Below are positions 7,257 through 16,151 of a stretch of DNA of 64,000 nucleotides, in pieces (within the stretch, counting starts at the first letter, position 1; each line of letters starts with the position of its first letter). Below the pieces are notes generated by a model. It was not told where the DNA came from. It made no database searches and was given only the letters and a program-made list of their open reading frames with translations. The position numbers and the translations under genes were made by a program. Where the stretch lies: positions 1 through 64,000 of the forward strand of contig JAKLJP010000018.1 in NCBI GenBank assembly GCA_023151115.1, written 5' to 3'. Origin of the DNA: Anaerolineae bacterium. Lineage in GTDB: Bacteria > Chloroflexota > Anaerolineae > 4572-78 > J111.

Positions 7257-10200
7257 CTTTTTCCTTTCAGCGGAGGCGAAACCGGAAAACAAATGGTAGC
7301 TACGGCTCCCCCCTGATTACGCAGGTTTAGCTGGCCCTTCAATCCTTTATGCACCAGGTTTTGCATCAGATAAATCCCCACATTATGGCGTTTCAGAGTC
7401 AGAACTTCCTGGGGATAACCGGATCCACTGTTTCTAAATTCCAACAGAATTAGATCGCCTTCCTGGCCAATATTAATTGCGATTCGAAGCGGTTGGTGAT
7501 CGGTCAAACCATACTTCATCGCATTGGTCGTCAATTCGTTAATGATTAAGGCCAGGTTGTTGGCCTGTTGCGGGGTGACTTGCACCGGCGCCGGCAAAAC
7601 CTCAACCACCACTTGCTTATCTAAGGCTAAACTTTGCAATGTTGAAGTAACAACCTGATGAGCCAGTTCACTCAGCGACAGAGGCGCCCATTCGCTGGCA
7701 GAAAGTAAACTATGCACCGTAGACAACCCATGCACGCGACTGATCAAATCCTGGATAATTTCATCCAGGATTGGCTGGCTTTCGGCGTTAACCTTATGGC
7801 GTCGTTCGGCATAAAGCAAACCAATAATACTGGTCAGATTATTTTTAACCCGATGGTTAACTTCTTTGAGCAAAATGGCTTTGGTTTCAGCATCCTGGCG
7901 GGCCTGCTCCAACAGGCGCGCATTCTGGATGGCAATCGCCGCTTGTTGGGCAATCCCCTGACACAAGGTAATCTCATCAGCCGTAAATTCCCGCCGCGCC
8001 CGGCTTTCCCATAAAGCGGCATAGCCAAGCAACTGGTTACTAACCTGCAAGCGAAACAGTAATGTGGTCCATGCCCCAAATTGTTGGAGATGATGTTTTT
8101 CGGCTGCGGGCATGTTCGGATCATCAACATGCTGGATTTGAGCTGCTTTATCGGATTGCATAAAGGCAAAAACAACAGGTAAATCATCGGGCAGGCGGTA
8201 AATGACGCCTAAGTCCGACACCCGTTCCGCAGCCGAGGCATGCGGGCTAAGATATTCAGCCAGTACCTGGCTCGTTTTTGTCTCCGCGTCATAGCTACAA
8301 ATATAGGCGCTGGTGGCATCTACGGCTAATCCCATCTGCTCGGCGATGGATTTCAAAACCGTGGGCAAATCCAGGGTAGATGAAATGACGGTTGTGGCGC
8401 GGAGCAGGGCAGCTTGCTCGACGAGGCGTTTCTGGCTTTCGGCATAGAGCGCGGCGTTTTGCTGAGCCAATTCACGATATCGCCGCTCACTTTCCTTAAG
8501 CGCTTCTTCGGCGCGTTTACGGTTGGTAATATCAAGCGTAGCTATCAGAACCCTGGCATAGGTTTCTTCATAACCCGTAACTACGGACCAGGTTACTATC
8601 ACATGCATCTCCCTATCCCCAACAGTTTGGGTGAGGTGCTCACTTTCAAGTTTTGTTTTGCCGGCGGCAATGGCCAGCAGTTCTAACTTAAATGACTCGG
8701 ATGCTTCCTGAATAATATTCTGCCCCAGGGCCAGGAGTTCTTCTTTATTGTCGCTCTGGCAAAGTTTAAGACCCGCCTGATTGACATCAAGAAACTTGAC
8801 CAGGGTGGCGCAGTACAATACCTCCTCAGGATGCTGTTCGAAATGGGCTTCAAAATCCGTTACCCCTCCGGCGCGTAACCGATCCAAATAGACTTTGACG
8901 GCCGAGAAATCTTCTTCCCACAGCGGAATAGGCGAACCTTCAAATAAACTACGAAAACGCGCCTCACTCTGGCGCAGGGCCTCCTCGGTCTGCCGGCGTT
9001 GGGTAATATCTTCAATAATCCCGGCCACCCGATAAACTTCACCCGCCTCGTTCAAAATAGGAAAACTGCGCTCCCGCACCCAACTCACCACGCCATCGGG
9101 CCGCATAATCCGGTATTCGTTGAACGCGGGTTTGCTTCTATCCCGGCGTTCAAATTCATCACTGACTCTGGCTCGATCCTCTGGATGAACGGCTTCGAGC
9201 CAGGACCTGGGCTGCTCATAAATATCTCGGAGCGGCCGCCCCCACAAAGCTTCGTAAGCCGGGCTGGTATAAATAGTTTCAGTATCGTCAAGGTTGGTTA
9301 TCCAGAAAACATCCTGAATATTTTCGGCCAATTGGTGAAACCGCTCGGCGCTCTCTCTGGCTTCGGTGTAAAGCCTGGCGCGGCTAATGGCCAGGTTGAT
9401 CTGTTCGCTCAAAGCGATCATCAAGCGCAGGTCGGCCTCGTCCAGCGTTACACCCTGGCTGCTCTCGATATTAAAAAAGCCCACCACCTGCCCCTGGTCA
9501 AACAGCGGCACACAAATCTCAGAGACAAGCCCTTCGATGGCGCCCAAAAAATCGGGGTCGGTTCTGACATCTTTGATAAGCAGCGGCTGGCCCGAGCGCA
9601 CCGCCCGCCCGGAAATGCCCTGGGTTATAGGAATCCGAGGAATAACTTGATGATAGCCTACCTGGTGTTGTAATACCGCTACTTCCCCTTCAAGCAGGTA
9701 GATGCTCACCTGGGTGTAACCAAAAGTCTCGGCCACTGCTTCGACTACAATGCGTAAAACAGTGGGCATGTCCAACTCGCCGGCCAGGGCCACCCGCACC
9801 TGTTCTAACAGATAGATTTCCTGAGCCTGCCGGCGCTCAATGGCAAAGAGGGTTTTATAGCTCTGTTCACTCTGCTGCAAGGAGTCTAACAGCCGAGCAT
9901 TTCGGATGGCGATGGCTGCTTGCGTGGCAAATAGGCTCAATAGCTCAATGTCAGTTGTAGAAAAAGGTGTAGGCCGATTGGCAATGTGCAGCGTGCCAAG
10001 AAATTCCTGCCCCAACTGAATGGGTACAGCGATGGCGGTATTAAAAGGATAATTTTTGAAAAAGTTTGCCGCCTCCGACCATGCTTGATAATTATCTATT
10101 ACCAACGGTTCGTGGGTTTCCAAAATTCTGCCGCCCATGCCTTCGCCTCGCCGCAAGATTATTCCCGGTGGCACCAGCGGATCCCCCACTGCCAGAATTA

Positions 10201-10972
10201 ACTCTAAAGCATCAAGCTCAGGACGATAAAGGTAAATGCTGCCCGTGGTTCCCTGTAGCAGCTTGATACCGTGGAGAACAATAGATTTGAGCAGTGTATC
10301 GAGGTCAAGTTCGGCGGTCAGCTCCAGGCTAACCTGGCGCAGGGCTTCCAGTTGGGCCAGGCGGCGTTGACTTTCTTCTTCAGCCTGTTTGCGCTCGGTA
10401 ACATCTACCATTGAAACCAGAACTTTAGCATAAGAGTCCTCGTAACCGGGGGCCACCGACCAGCTAAGATTGACAAATTTTTTTACCGGAGCCAAAAAAA
10501 CATTGGTGATATTTTCACCCTTAAACCGCGTCTCCCCCCTAACAATTGCCATGAGTTCTGCTTTAAAAAAGTTTAACTCATTGGCGCTAAATACCTGCCC
10601 CAGGTCGTGCAGTTCTTTTTTATCCGAGATTTCACACAACTTGAGGGTGGCTTGATTAACATCTATCACCCTGACCATTTGGGCGCACCGTTGGATTTCC
10701 GCCGGATACTGTTCAAAGTAAGCTTCAAAATCTGTAATCCCCTGGCTGCGTAATCCATCCAGGTAGGCTTCTACCGCCGAAAAATCTTCCTCCCACAGCG
10801 AAATAGGCGACTCCTCAAACAAACTCCGGTAGCGCGCTTCGCTCTGTTGGAGCGAGTTTATCCACTGGGTGTTGCCGACGGCCGCGGCCGCCGCTTCCAA
10901 CTCGGCTACCCGCGCCCGCAAGGCGGCTACTTCGGCCAGAAGTTGGGCTTTGGTTTTGGCTTCGTCTTTCAT
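7253..10972 (-). CDS. Multi-PAS/GAF sensor histidine kinase (HisKA_2 type)
   Basis: 1239 residues, no membrane segment seen, so probably a cytoplasmic sensor. Order: short N-terminal coiled coil (8-35), PAS (about 45-190), GAF (205-360), GAF (385-540), PAS (545-665), a second PAS (670-830) very like the first (both hold RSLFE.SPI.LWEEDFSAV), GAF (845-1020), then the kinase core. The phospho-acceptor is His1040 in EVNHRVKNNLTSIIGLL, typical of HisKA_2. The ATPase part has LALIINELTTNAMKYGL and FRNSGSGYP. The duplicated PAS suggests internal duplication. It phosphorylates the coupled response regulator. Ligands are unknown. Confidence 0.9.
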   Translation of the reverse strand: MKDEAKTKAQLLAEVAALRARVAELEAAAAAVGNTQWINSLQQSEARYRSLFEESPISLWEEDFSAVEAYLDGLRSQGITDFEAYFEQYPAEIQRCAQMVRVIDVNQATLKLCEISDKKELHDLGQVFSANELNFFKAELMAIVRGETRFKGENITNVFLAPVKKFVNLSWSVAPGYEDSYAKVLVSMVDVTERKQAEEESQRRLAQLEALRQVSLELTAELDLDTLLKSIVLHGIKLLQGTTGSIYLYRPELDALELILAVGDPLVPPGIILRRGEGMGGRILETHEPLVIDNYQAWSEAANFFKNYPFNTAIAVPIQLGQEFLGTLHIANRPTPFSTTDIELLSLFATQAAIAIRNARLLDSLQQSEQSYKTLFAIERRQAQEIYLLEQVRVALAGELDMPTVLRIVVEAVAETFGYTQVSIYLLEGEVAVLQHQVGYHQVIPRIPITQGISGRAVRSGQPLLIKDVRTDPDFLGAIEGLVSEICVPLFDQGQVVGFFNIESSQGVTLDEADLRLMIALSEQINLAISRARLYTEARESAERFHQLAENIQDVFWITNLDDTETIYTSPAYEALWGRPLRDIYEQPRSWLEAVHPEDRARVSDEFERRDRSKPAFNEYRIMRPDGVVSWVRERSFPILNEAGEVYRVAGIIEDITQRRQTEEALRQSEARFRSLFEGSPIPLWEEDFSAVKVYLDRLRAGGVTDFEAHFEQHPEEVLYCATLVKFLDVNQAGLKLCQSDNKEELLALGQNIIQEASESFKLELLAIAAGKTKLESEHLTQTVGDREMHVIVTWSVVTGYEETYARVLIATLDITNRKRAEEALKESERRYRELAQQNAALYAESQKRLVEQAALLRATTVISSTLDLPTVLKSIAEQMGLAVDATSAYICSYDAETKTSQVLAEYLSPHASAAERVSDLGVIYRLPDDLPVVFAFMQSDKAAQIQHVDDPNMPAAEKHHLQQFGAWTTLLFRLQVSNQLLGYAALWESRARREFTADEITLCQGIAQQAAIAIQNARLLEQARQDAETKAILLKEVNHRVKNNLTSIIGLLYAERRHKVNAESQPILDEIIQDLISRVHGLSTVHSLLSASEWAPLSLSELAHQVVTSTLQSLALDKQVVVEVLPAPVQVTPQQANNLALIINELTTNAMKYGLTDHQPLRIAINIGQEGDLILLEFRNSGSGYPQEVLTLKRHNVGIYLMQNLVHKGLKGQLNLRNQGGAVATICFPVSPPLKGKR

Positions 10973-10989
10973 ACCGGCTTCTATCTAGC

Positions 10990-11011
10990 AGGTCAAACTT
11001 AAGTTTGACCT
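10990..11011. repeat. Perfect 22-bp palindrome between genes
   Basis: AGGTCAAACTT followed directly by its complement. It touches the stop codon of the minus-strand gene downstream (11010-11012). Similar in design to the palindrome at 24424-24451. Confidence 0.7.
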
Positions 11012-12020
11012 ACTCAACCAATCTCAAGCCGCTTTTCATTGCCGCATCAAAATCGCCGATAAATGTCCACCAGTTAGTCAAAGGACGGCCCCGGAAAGTT
11101 AAACCGTTGTTGGCCCCCGGCAGATTTTGCATCCAATAAATAAACCAGGTTAAACTATCACTTCGCCAGCGATTACAATTTAGACGCTGTTTAGCGCCGG
11201 TTCCTTCCGGCGTCCAATCTTCAATATCTGTCCAGACGTAGTTGGGATTGGCCCAGTCATAATCCCGTTCGCCGTTGGGGGGATAATGCGCCCAGCCGCA
11301 ACGCCCCTCACCCACCCGGCCCACAAATTTATCCCAGAAGAGATGGCGGTCTATATGCCGCAAGACCGCCTCGATTTGATGCATGTGATCCTCGACGGCT
11401 TCCGAGGGGCCGCGCCCGTAATTGTAATGATACACGGTATAGGTTTGGCCAAACACCGGCAAATCGTGCGGGTCGCGGTCGCTGTTGCTGATGTCGCCAT
11501 ACGGCCCGGCCATGTTCGACTCCCACAAATCAATCACCCCGCCATGATAGCCCCACAACCAGACCTCTTTGATGCCCCGCTCCTCAACCCACCGGCGCAG
11601 GTCAACTCGGCGCATAATGGCGTTGTAATCCGTCATCGGAACACGGTGGCCGGGCTTAACCCAGGTGGGCAGAGGTTCCAAAAACTCAAGCGTTTCGACC
11701 CATTCATAGCGCAAACTGGGTTGGGCGGTGGGATCTTTATAGCCGTGATAAATGCTGCCTGTTTCCAAAGCCTCGACCACGCGCCGGGTAGTTTGTTCGG
11801 TATGGCGGCGAATTTTATCGAGAGGCGCGTCCACATCGCCGGTGATGGCCCGGTCAATACGTCCATTTTTGACCGGAAAATAGCTAATCACCAGGGTGGG
11901 GATGGTGTAAACATCGAGGGGATAAGTCAAAACACGGGAGGGGTAAGTCAAAGCGGGTAGAGGCGAGGCAGTCGCCTGGGGTGCGCTAAATAAATTTTTG
12001 AGGCGGTTAAAAAGGGTCAC
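11010..12020 (-). CDS. Conserved-looking protein of unknown function
   Basis: 336 residues from a GTG at 12020, chosen because AGGG lies seven bases upstream; a TTG at 12026 is the alternative. No family is recognised. It is rich in Trp, Tyr, His and Asp: EVWLWGYHGGVIDLWESNMA in the centre, YHYNYGRGPSEAVEDH, GRCGWAHYPPNGERDYDW and NCNRWRSDSLTWFIYWM near the end. Such clusters of polar and aromatic residues suggest an enzyme or carbohydrate-handling protein, but this is a guess. The N-terminal 30 residues look like an unstructured lead or weak membrane anchor. It lies between the kinase operon and a Ser/Thr kinase, on the same strand. Confidence 0.65.
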   Translation of the reverse strand: MTLFNRLKNLFSAPQATASPLPALTYPSRVLTYPLDVYTIPTLVISYFPVKNGRIDRAITGDVDAPLDKIRRHTEQTTRRVVEALETGSIYHGYKDPTAQPSLRYEWVETLEFLEPLPTWVKPGHRVPMTDYNAIMRRVDLRRWVEERGIKEVWLWGYHGGVIDLWESNMAGPYGDISNSDRDPHDLPVFGQTYTVYHYNYGRGPSEAVEDHMHQIEAVLRHIDRHLFWDKFVGRVGEGRCGWAHYPPNGERDYDWANPNYVWTDIEDWTPEGTGAKQRLNCNRWRSDSLTWFIYWMQNLPGANNGLTFRGRPLTNWWTFIGDFDAAMKSGLRLVE

Positions 12021-12070
12021 TATCAAACCCTAATAGACCCTAAAGGTCTTGAAGAGCTTTAGAGTCTTGA

Positions 12071-13789
12071 CTACTCTCGCGTGAGAAAATCAAGCGGGGT
12101 TGCCGGCATCAGCATACTGCGGGCCACGCTCAGACGTTTGGGATGGATTGAGGAGGTTTGGACAATAATCTTGGTGTAATCTTCCGAGGCGCGTTCTTCA
12201 TCACCGATAGCGGCATAGACATCCCCCCGATTCTCGTAAACATAACGATGTTCCGGGTTTAGCTCAACCACTTTGCTGTAATCAGCAATCGCTTGTTGGT
12301 GGTTATTCAGTTCCCGGTGTAGATTGGCTCGATTATAATAGGCGTAGACGTAATCGGGGTTCAATTCAATGGCCTCAGTATAGTCGGCCAGCGCTTGCTG
12401 ATACTGCTTCAGCTCCCCATGCACCAACCCTCGATTAACGTAGGCCGCCACAAATTCCGGCTTGAGAGCAATCGTTTGGTTGTAATCTGCGAGGGCTTCT
12501 TTATACTTGTCCATCCACAGGTAGGTGTTGCCCCGGTTGTAGTAAGCGTAGACATTCTGCGGGGCCAACTCCACGGCTTTGCCGTAATCGGCCAGGGCTT
12601 GCTGATATTCGCGCAGGCCGGTGTAGGCAATGCCTCGATTGACATAAGCCGCCACAAAGTTGGGAGCCAACTCCAGGGCGCGGGTGCAATCCACCACAGC
12701 CTGGCCATAATTGTCCATCAGCAGATGAGCCGTGCTGCGGTTGTTGTAGGCTTCGGCGTACTCCGTGTCGAGTTCAATGGCCCGGCTAAAATCCACAATG
12801 GCTTGCTCGTAATTGCGCGTGCTCACATAAGCCAGGCCGCGCTTGTTGTAAGCCCGCGAGTCTTGAATGACCAATTCGCCGGCCTCGGCGGTGACAGGGG
12901 TGGTATTAATACTGAGGGTTTTGAGGGTGGCGGCAAATTCGCCGGCATCCTGAAAGCGGTCGCCCTTGTTTTTGAGCAAGGCCGTTTCGACCACCTCGGC
13001 CAGCGCCCCTACTTCGCGCCACAGTTGAGCCAGGCCGGCCGGCATCTCCTCGCAAATGGCCCGTTCTAACAGCTCGTACAATTTGGCTTGCGAGCGAAAT
13101 TGATTGGTCCCGCCGACCGTAATGGCCTGCGCTTCGAGCGCCCCTATATCAATATAGTGCTGCCCGGCCAGCATCATATAAAGCAGTTCGCCAATCTGGT
13201 AAACATCGCTGCGGGCATCAACCGGCTCGCCCCGCACCTGTTCCGGTGAACTGTAAAGCAGTGTGCTGGGTTGAAAGCCAACCTGGGTCAGACCCAGCCC
13301 GCCAGCCGCTTCGGGCACGTGGGCAATACCAAAATCGGCCACTTTGGGCCGGCCATCGGCGGTCAACAAAATATTCTCGGCTTTAATATCGCGGTGAACA
13401 ATCCCTTTGGCGTGGAACTTCGCCAGCCCTTCGCAAATACCGATGGCCAGGTGAACGGCCTGCTCAAGCGGCAGTTTACCTTGCTGGTTGAGCAAATCGC
13501 GCAGGCTGCCGCCGGGCAGATACTCCATGATGATGTAAAAAAGTTTGGCTTCGACCCGGATGGCGTAGATGGAGACGACATTGGGGTGTTCGAGGGCAGC
13601 GGCGATCCGCGCTTCCTGAAGAAAGCGTTTGACCGCCTTTTCGTCGGTAGCTTTATCCAGCAGCAGTTGTTTGATGGCTACCCGGCGGTCCAAAATCCGG
13701 TCCTGGGCTTCGAACACGGCAGCAAAACCACCCTGACCCAACAGGCGCACAATTTCATACTCAAACAACTTTTGACCGGGAGCCAGCAA
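12071..13789 (-). CDS. Ser/Thr protein kinase with TPR repeats
   Basis: 572 residues. Kinase domain at 10-290: glycine loop LGQGGFAAVFEA, Lys40 in VAIK, Glu59, the catalytic loop HRDIKAEN (Asp134) and DFG (Asp152). All key residues are present, so it should be active. From about residue 305 to 545 there are seven or so TPR units of 34 residues, with the pattern AYxNRG...Y.QAxADYxxAIELxP, which usually bind partner proteins. There is no membrane segment between the two parts. The start is a TTG with GGAGG six bases upstream. It lacks the PASTA tail of cell-wall kinases, so it is more likely a cytoplasmic signalling kinase. Confidence 0.9.
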   Translation of the reverse strand: MLAPGQKLFEYEIVRLLGQGGFAAVFEAQDRILDRRVAIKQLLLDKATDEKAVKRFLQEARIAAALEHPNVVSIYAIRVEAKLFYIIMEYLPGGSLRDLLNQQGKLPLEQAVHLAIGICEGLAKFHAKGIVHRDIKAENILLTADGRPKVADFGIAHVPEAAGGLGLTQVGFQPSTLLYSSPEQVRGEPVDARSDVYQIGELLYMMLAGQHYIDIGALEAQAITVGGTNQFRSQAKLYELLERAICEEMPAGLAQLWREVGALAEVVETALLKNKGDRFQDAGEFAATLKTLSINTTPVTAEAGELVIQDSRAYNKRGLAYVSTRNYEQAIVDFSRAIELDTEYAEAYNNRSTAHLLMDNYGQAVVDCTRALELAPNFVAAYVNRGIAYTGLREYQQALADYGKAVELAPQNVYAYYNRGNTYLWMDKYKEALADYNQTIALKPEFVAAYVNRGLVHGELKQYQQALADYTEAIELNPDYVYAYYNRANLHRELNNHQQAIADYSKVVELNPEHRYVYENRGDVYAAIGDEERASEDYTKIIVQTSSIHPKRLSVARSMLMPATPLDFLTRE

Positions 13790-13895
13790 GCTATGCCTCC
13801 GCTACGGGTGGTGTAAATGATGAGGTTATTTGATTGTAAGTTGGGTTGGGGGGAATGTCAAGCGTATTTTGAGTTTTACCTACTTTAACGACTGA

Positions 13896-14540
13896 TTACT
13901 GATTACTCTCTGCCAGAGGCTCTTTGCGGATATGAAAAACACAAAACTCGTCGCCGGCGGCGTGGCACTTGACTTCTTCGACGGCGAAACTTTTACCATC
14001 ACTCAGCCAGCGCAGCCCTTCTTCGATCACGCCGACGGCGTTGAAACAGATAGGCCGGCTGCTGCTGCGACCCCAGCAGCCGGGGCAGCGGCGGATGGTG
14101 TAGATGAAGTGCTCGTCGGTGTCAGAGATATCGGCCACAACATCGCTGAATTTGGAGAAGGTTTCGGCCAGGGCTTTCAACCCGATTTTTAATTTGGCTT
14201 TGACCGGAATGGCCTTGAAAGAAAGCTCGCTGACCCCAATGACTGCACCAAACTCGGCCAGCCCACCGGCAAAAGAGGCTCGACCGGCGTGCAGGGCCAG
14301 CCCGCGTTCGCCGCGCAGCCCGTACAGCTTTTCCAGGGCTGCGCCGATGCCGCTGTAGTAGGCAAAGTCAAAGGCTTTGGCAAAATTGTTGGGCGGCGGA
14401 TACAACTCCGGCGGCACCCCGGCCAACTCGTACACTTTTTGCATCGCCGCCGAGCCAATGGACTCCTCGATGGAGAGCACATAAAGCCGGGCCATTTTGT
14501 TGGGGTAATAGAAGCCGCTGAGTTCCAATGCCATAGTCAT
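13896..14540 (-). CDS. V4R-domain (4-vinyl-reductase-like) sensor protein
   Basis: 214 residues. The C-terminal half matches the V4R domain: RRCPGCWGR, PICFNAVGVIEEGL and EVKCHAAGDEFCVFHI, with conserved Cys and His that in relatives bind a hydrophobic ligand or metal. The N-terminal half (YYPNKMARLYVLSIEESIGS) resembles the helical lead of related V4R/heme-NO-like proteins. No output domain is attached, so it may act with a partner such as the neighbouring kinase. Start at 14540; an ATG two codons later is possible. A long palindrome lies directly upstream of the start. Confidence 0.75.
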   Translation of the reverse strand: MTMALELSGFYYPNKMARLYVLSIEESIGSAAMQKVYELAGVPPELYPPPNNFAKAFDFAYYSGIGAALEKLYGLRGERGLALHAGRASFAGGLAEFGAVIGVSELSFKAIPVKAKLKIGLKALAETFSKFSDVVADISDTDEHFIYTIRRCPGCWGRSSSRPICFNAVGVIEEGLRWLSDGKSFAVEEVKCHAAGDEFCVFHIRKEPLAESNQ

Positions 14541-14547
14541 TATCCAG

Positions 14548-14585
14548 ATGTTACAATGCTGATAAAGTTATCGGCATTGTAACAT
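14548..14585. promoter_or_regulatory. 38-bp palindrome upstream of the V4R gene (possible operator)
   Basis: ATGTTACAATGCTGATAA is matched by the reverse complement of TTATCGGCATTGTAACAT with a single mismatch and two central bases. It ends 8 bp from the V4R start and lies 30 bp after the vsr stop. There is no T run, so an operator for a dimeric regulator is more likely than a terminator. Confidence 0.6.
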
Positions 14586-14615
14586 TTGTTTTTATGACAA
14601 TCAATAGTCTGCTTG

Positions 14616-15155
14616 TCACAAAGGCGCATCACGAGAGACACTGGCCCGACGAGCATTAGCCAGGTCTTGTTCCAATTCTTCGATTGTTTCACCAAATAAG
14701 ACCCGGCTATCTGGGCTTACCAAAATAGTCATGACCGATTGTCTTAGGGCAATTAATCGCTCAATCCTTGTCAACCACCATTTTAAAGCGCGGGAGTTTT
14801 TCAGAGAGTGTTCCCAAATCCTTATTACCAGCCAGCCTTCCTGTGTGAGTTGTTTCGTAACTTGATAATCTTTTTTGTGGTTTCTGGCAATTTTGGCAAC
14901 CCAATAATCTTGATTTGAAGCTGGCATTCGCAAATGCTGTTTGCATCCGTGCCAGAAACAACTATCTATGAAAATAGCAATTCTTGTATCTTCGTAAACA
15001 AAATCAGGTTTTCCCGCTAACTCTGATACATTCCGCTTAAAAACTTCTAATCCTCGTTCTTTTAGCTTTTCAGCAAAAAATTCTTCTAATTTAGTGCTCT
15101 TCGATTTTACAGAAGCCATTACTTCTGAACGCGTTTGAGGAGAAACTGTATCCAT
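14616..15155 (-). CDS. vsr: Very short patch repair (Vsr-type) DNA mismatch endonuclease
   Basis: 179 residues. The family opening RSEVMASVKSKSTKLEE is followed by GKPDFVYEDTRIAIFIDSC and FWHGC, which hold the metal-binding Asp and His of Vsr. Next come YWVAKIARNHKKD and GWLVIRIWEHSLK. Vsr nicks beside T:G mismatches made when 5-methylcytosine deaminates, which fits the C5-methyltransferase 1 kb away. The tail beyond residue 140 is longer than in the E. coli enzyme. The gene is AT-rich, unlike its neighbours, and points away from the C-protein gene across a 62-bp shared regulatory gap. Confidence 0.9.
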   Translation of the reverse strand: MDTVSPQTRSEVMASVKSKSTKLEEFFAEKLKERGLEVFKRNVSELAGKPDFVYEDTRIAIFIDSCFWHGCKQHLRMPASNQDYWVAKIARNHKKDYQVTKQLTQEGWLVIRIWEHSLKNSRALKWWLTRIERLIALRQSVMTILVSPDSRVLFGETIEELEQDLANARRASVSRDAPL

Positions 15156-15166
15156 ATTAGATGATT

Positions 15167-15192
15167 CAGACCATAGTCTGTAGATTTATAGT
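15167..15192. promoter_or_regulatory. C-protein operator (C-box pair)
   Basis: GACCATAGTCTGT and, after a fixed spacing, TTATAGT match the layout of C-boxes described for controller proteins such as C.Esp1396I and C.PvuII (ATAGTC, eight bases, TATAGT). The left box is also a CAGAC/GTCTG inverted repeat. The site lies between the divergent vsr and C genes, 26 bp before the C start, as expected for self-regulation. Confidence 0.7.
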
Positions 15193-15217
15193 ATTCATTA
15201 TTGTACATTGCAGGATA

Positions 15218-15451
15218 ATGATTGATAAAGCATTTGCGGTTGTGCTAAGACGTCTCAGAATTCAAAAAGGGTTAAGCCAGGAAGAATTTGGCTTTGAAGC
15301 TAACCTGCATCGCACTTATGTTAGCCAACTTGAACGCGGGCTTAAAAGTCCTTCTCTGAAAACCCTTCATAAAATTTCAAATGTTCTTGAAATCAGCCTC
15401 ACCGACCTTATGACCCTAGTGGAACAAGAAAGCAATGTACAGCCTGAATGA
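15218..15451 (+). CDS. Controller (C) protein of the restriction-modification system, XRE-type HTH
   Basis: 77 residues, almost all one helix-turn-helix domain: LRIQKGLSQEEFGFEANLHR, then TYVSQLERGLKSPSLKTLHK. This is the size and pattern of C proteins, which time the expression of the endonuclease after entry into a new host. Start ATG at 15218; an upstream frame start at 15161 would run through the operator. Its 3' end overlaps the endonuclease-like gene by 17 nt, the usual C-R arrangement. It most likely binds the C-box pair just upstream. Confidence 0.85.
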   Translation: MIDKAFAVVLRRLRIQKGLSQEEFGFEANLHRTYVSQLERGLKSPSLKTLHKISNVLEISLTDLMTLVEQESNVQPE

Positions 15452-16151
15452 TGAAGAGAAGAGACGTTTAGCGGAAGGAATTCGAGCCGCTTTTGCGATA
15501 CCATTTATTGATGATGTTGAAGATTTTATTTGGGAGGCTATTTTCTCATACGTCAAAGGTATTGAAACTACTGACCCGCTCAAAAATATCAGAAGTAAGC
15601 GTCTTTTTGATGTGATTGATAAAGAGCGCAAAATTGGCTGGTCGGTTAAAGCCGCCCAACGGGCCATTTACCTTCCTTGCGATTATGAAGTTGTCATTCA
15701 ACGCGCAGATATTTTCAAAAAAGCGAAGCGTTTGGGATTTGACTCCCTTTCTTCTGATTCGCCTACAGAAGTCCTCGGGGCTGCTCTTTTGAAACATTGG
15801 TATATTGAAAAAGTCAACAGAGATGCCCAAGTTCAGGAAGTTGAGGATAAACGGGTATGCATTCTGTTAAAATCCCCAGATCGGAAAAAGTATGTCTACT
15901 TTGAAGATAACCTGATTGAGTATCGCGCTGAAGAGCTAAAGTGGGACTGGACAGATATTTCAAAAACCGGGTTACAAGCAAGACGACGTAGTGACAATAT
16001 GCTTATTTTTCGCTGGTATCCCAATCAAAAACAATTTTTTGAGCGATTTATTTTTCCTGAAACTGCCTACGAATTTAGTATTGAGCCTGAGCGTCTCTTA
16101 GCAAGCGATATGGTCGCGCTTCTTCTGGCAAAACTTGAAGGCAAACTTTGA
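15435..16151 (+). CDS. Putative type II restriction endonuclease
   Basis: 238 residues, no family recognised. The call rests on position: it overlaps the C gene by 17 nt, converges on a C5-cytosine methyltransferase and shares the low GC of the cassette. The N-terminal part has DDVEDFIWEAIFSYVKGIET; a basic KKAKRLGF and the segment KVNRDAQVQEVEDKRVCILL follow. The last could hold a nuclease core, but no clear PD-(D/E)xK can be fixed by eye. Its last 77 bp overlap the 3' end of the methyltransferase on the other strand. A missing match to known enzymes would make its specificity new. Confidence 0.6.
   Translation: MYSLNDEEKRRLAEGIRAAFAIPFIDDVEDFIWEAIFSYVKGIETTDPLKNIRSKRLFDVIDKERKIGWSVKAAQRAIYLPCDYEVVIQRADIFKKAKRLGFDSLSSDSPTEVLGAALLKHWYIEKVNRDAQVQEVEDKRVCILLKSPDRKKYVYFEDNLIEYRAEELKWDWTDISKTGLQARRRSDNMLIFRWYPNQKQFFERFIFPETAYEFSIEPERLLASDMVALLLAKLEGKL

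Noticed and set aside
13271..13816. 181-codon plus-strand frame opposite the Ser/Thr kinase
   Set aside because: Antisense to intact kinase motifs (HRD, DFG); no domain of its own.
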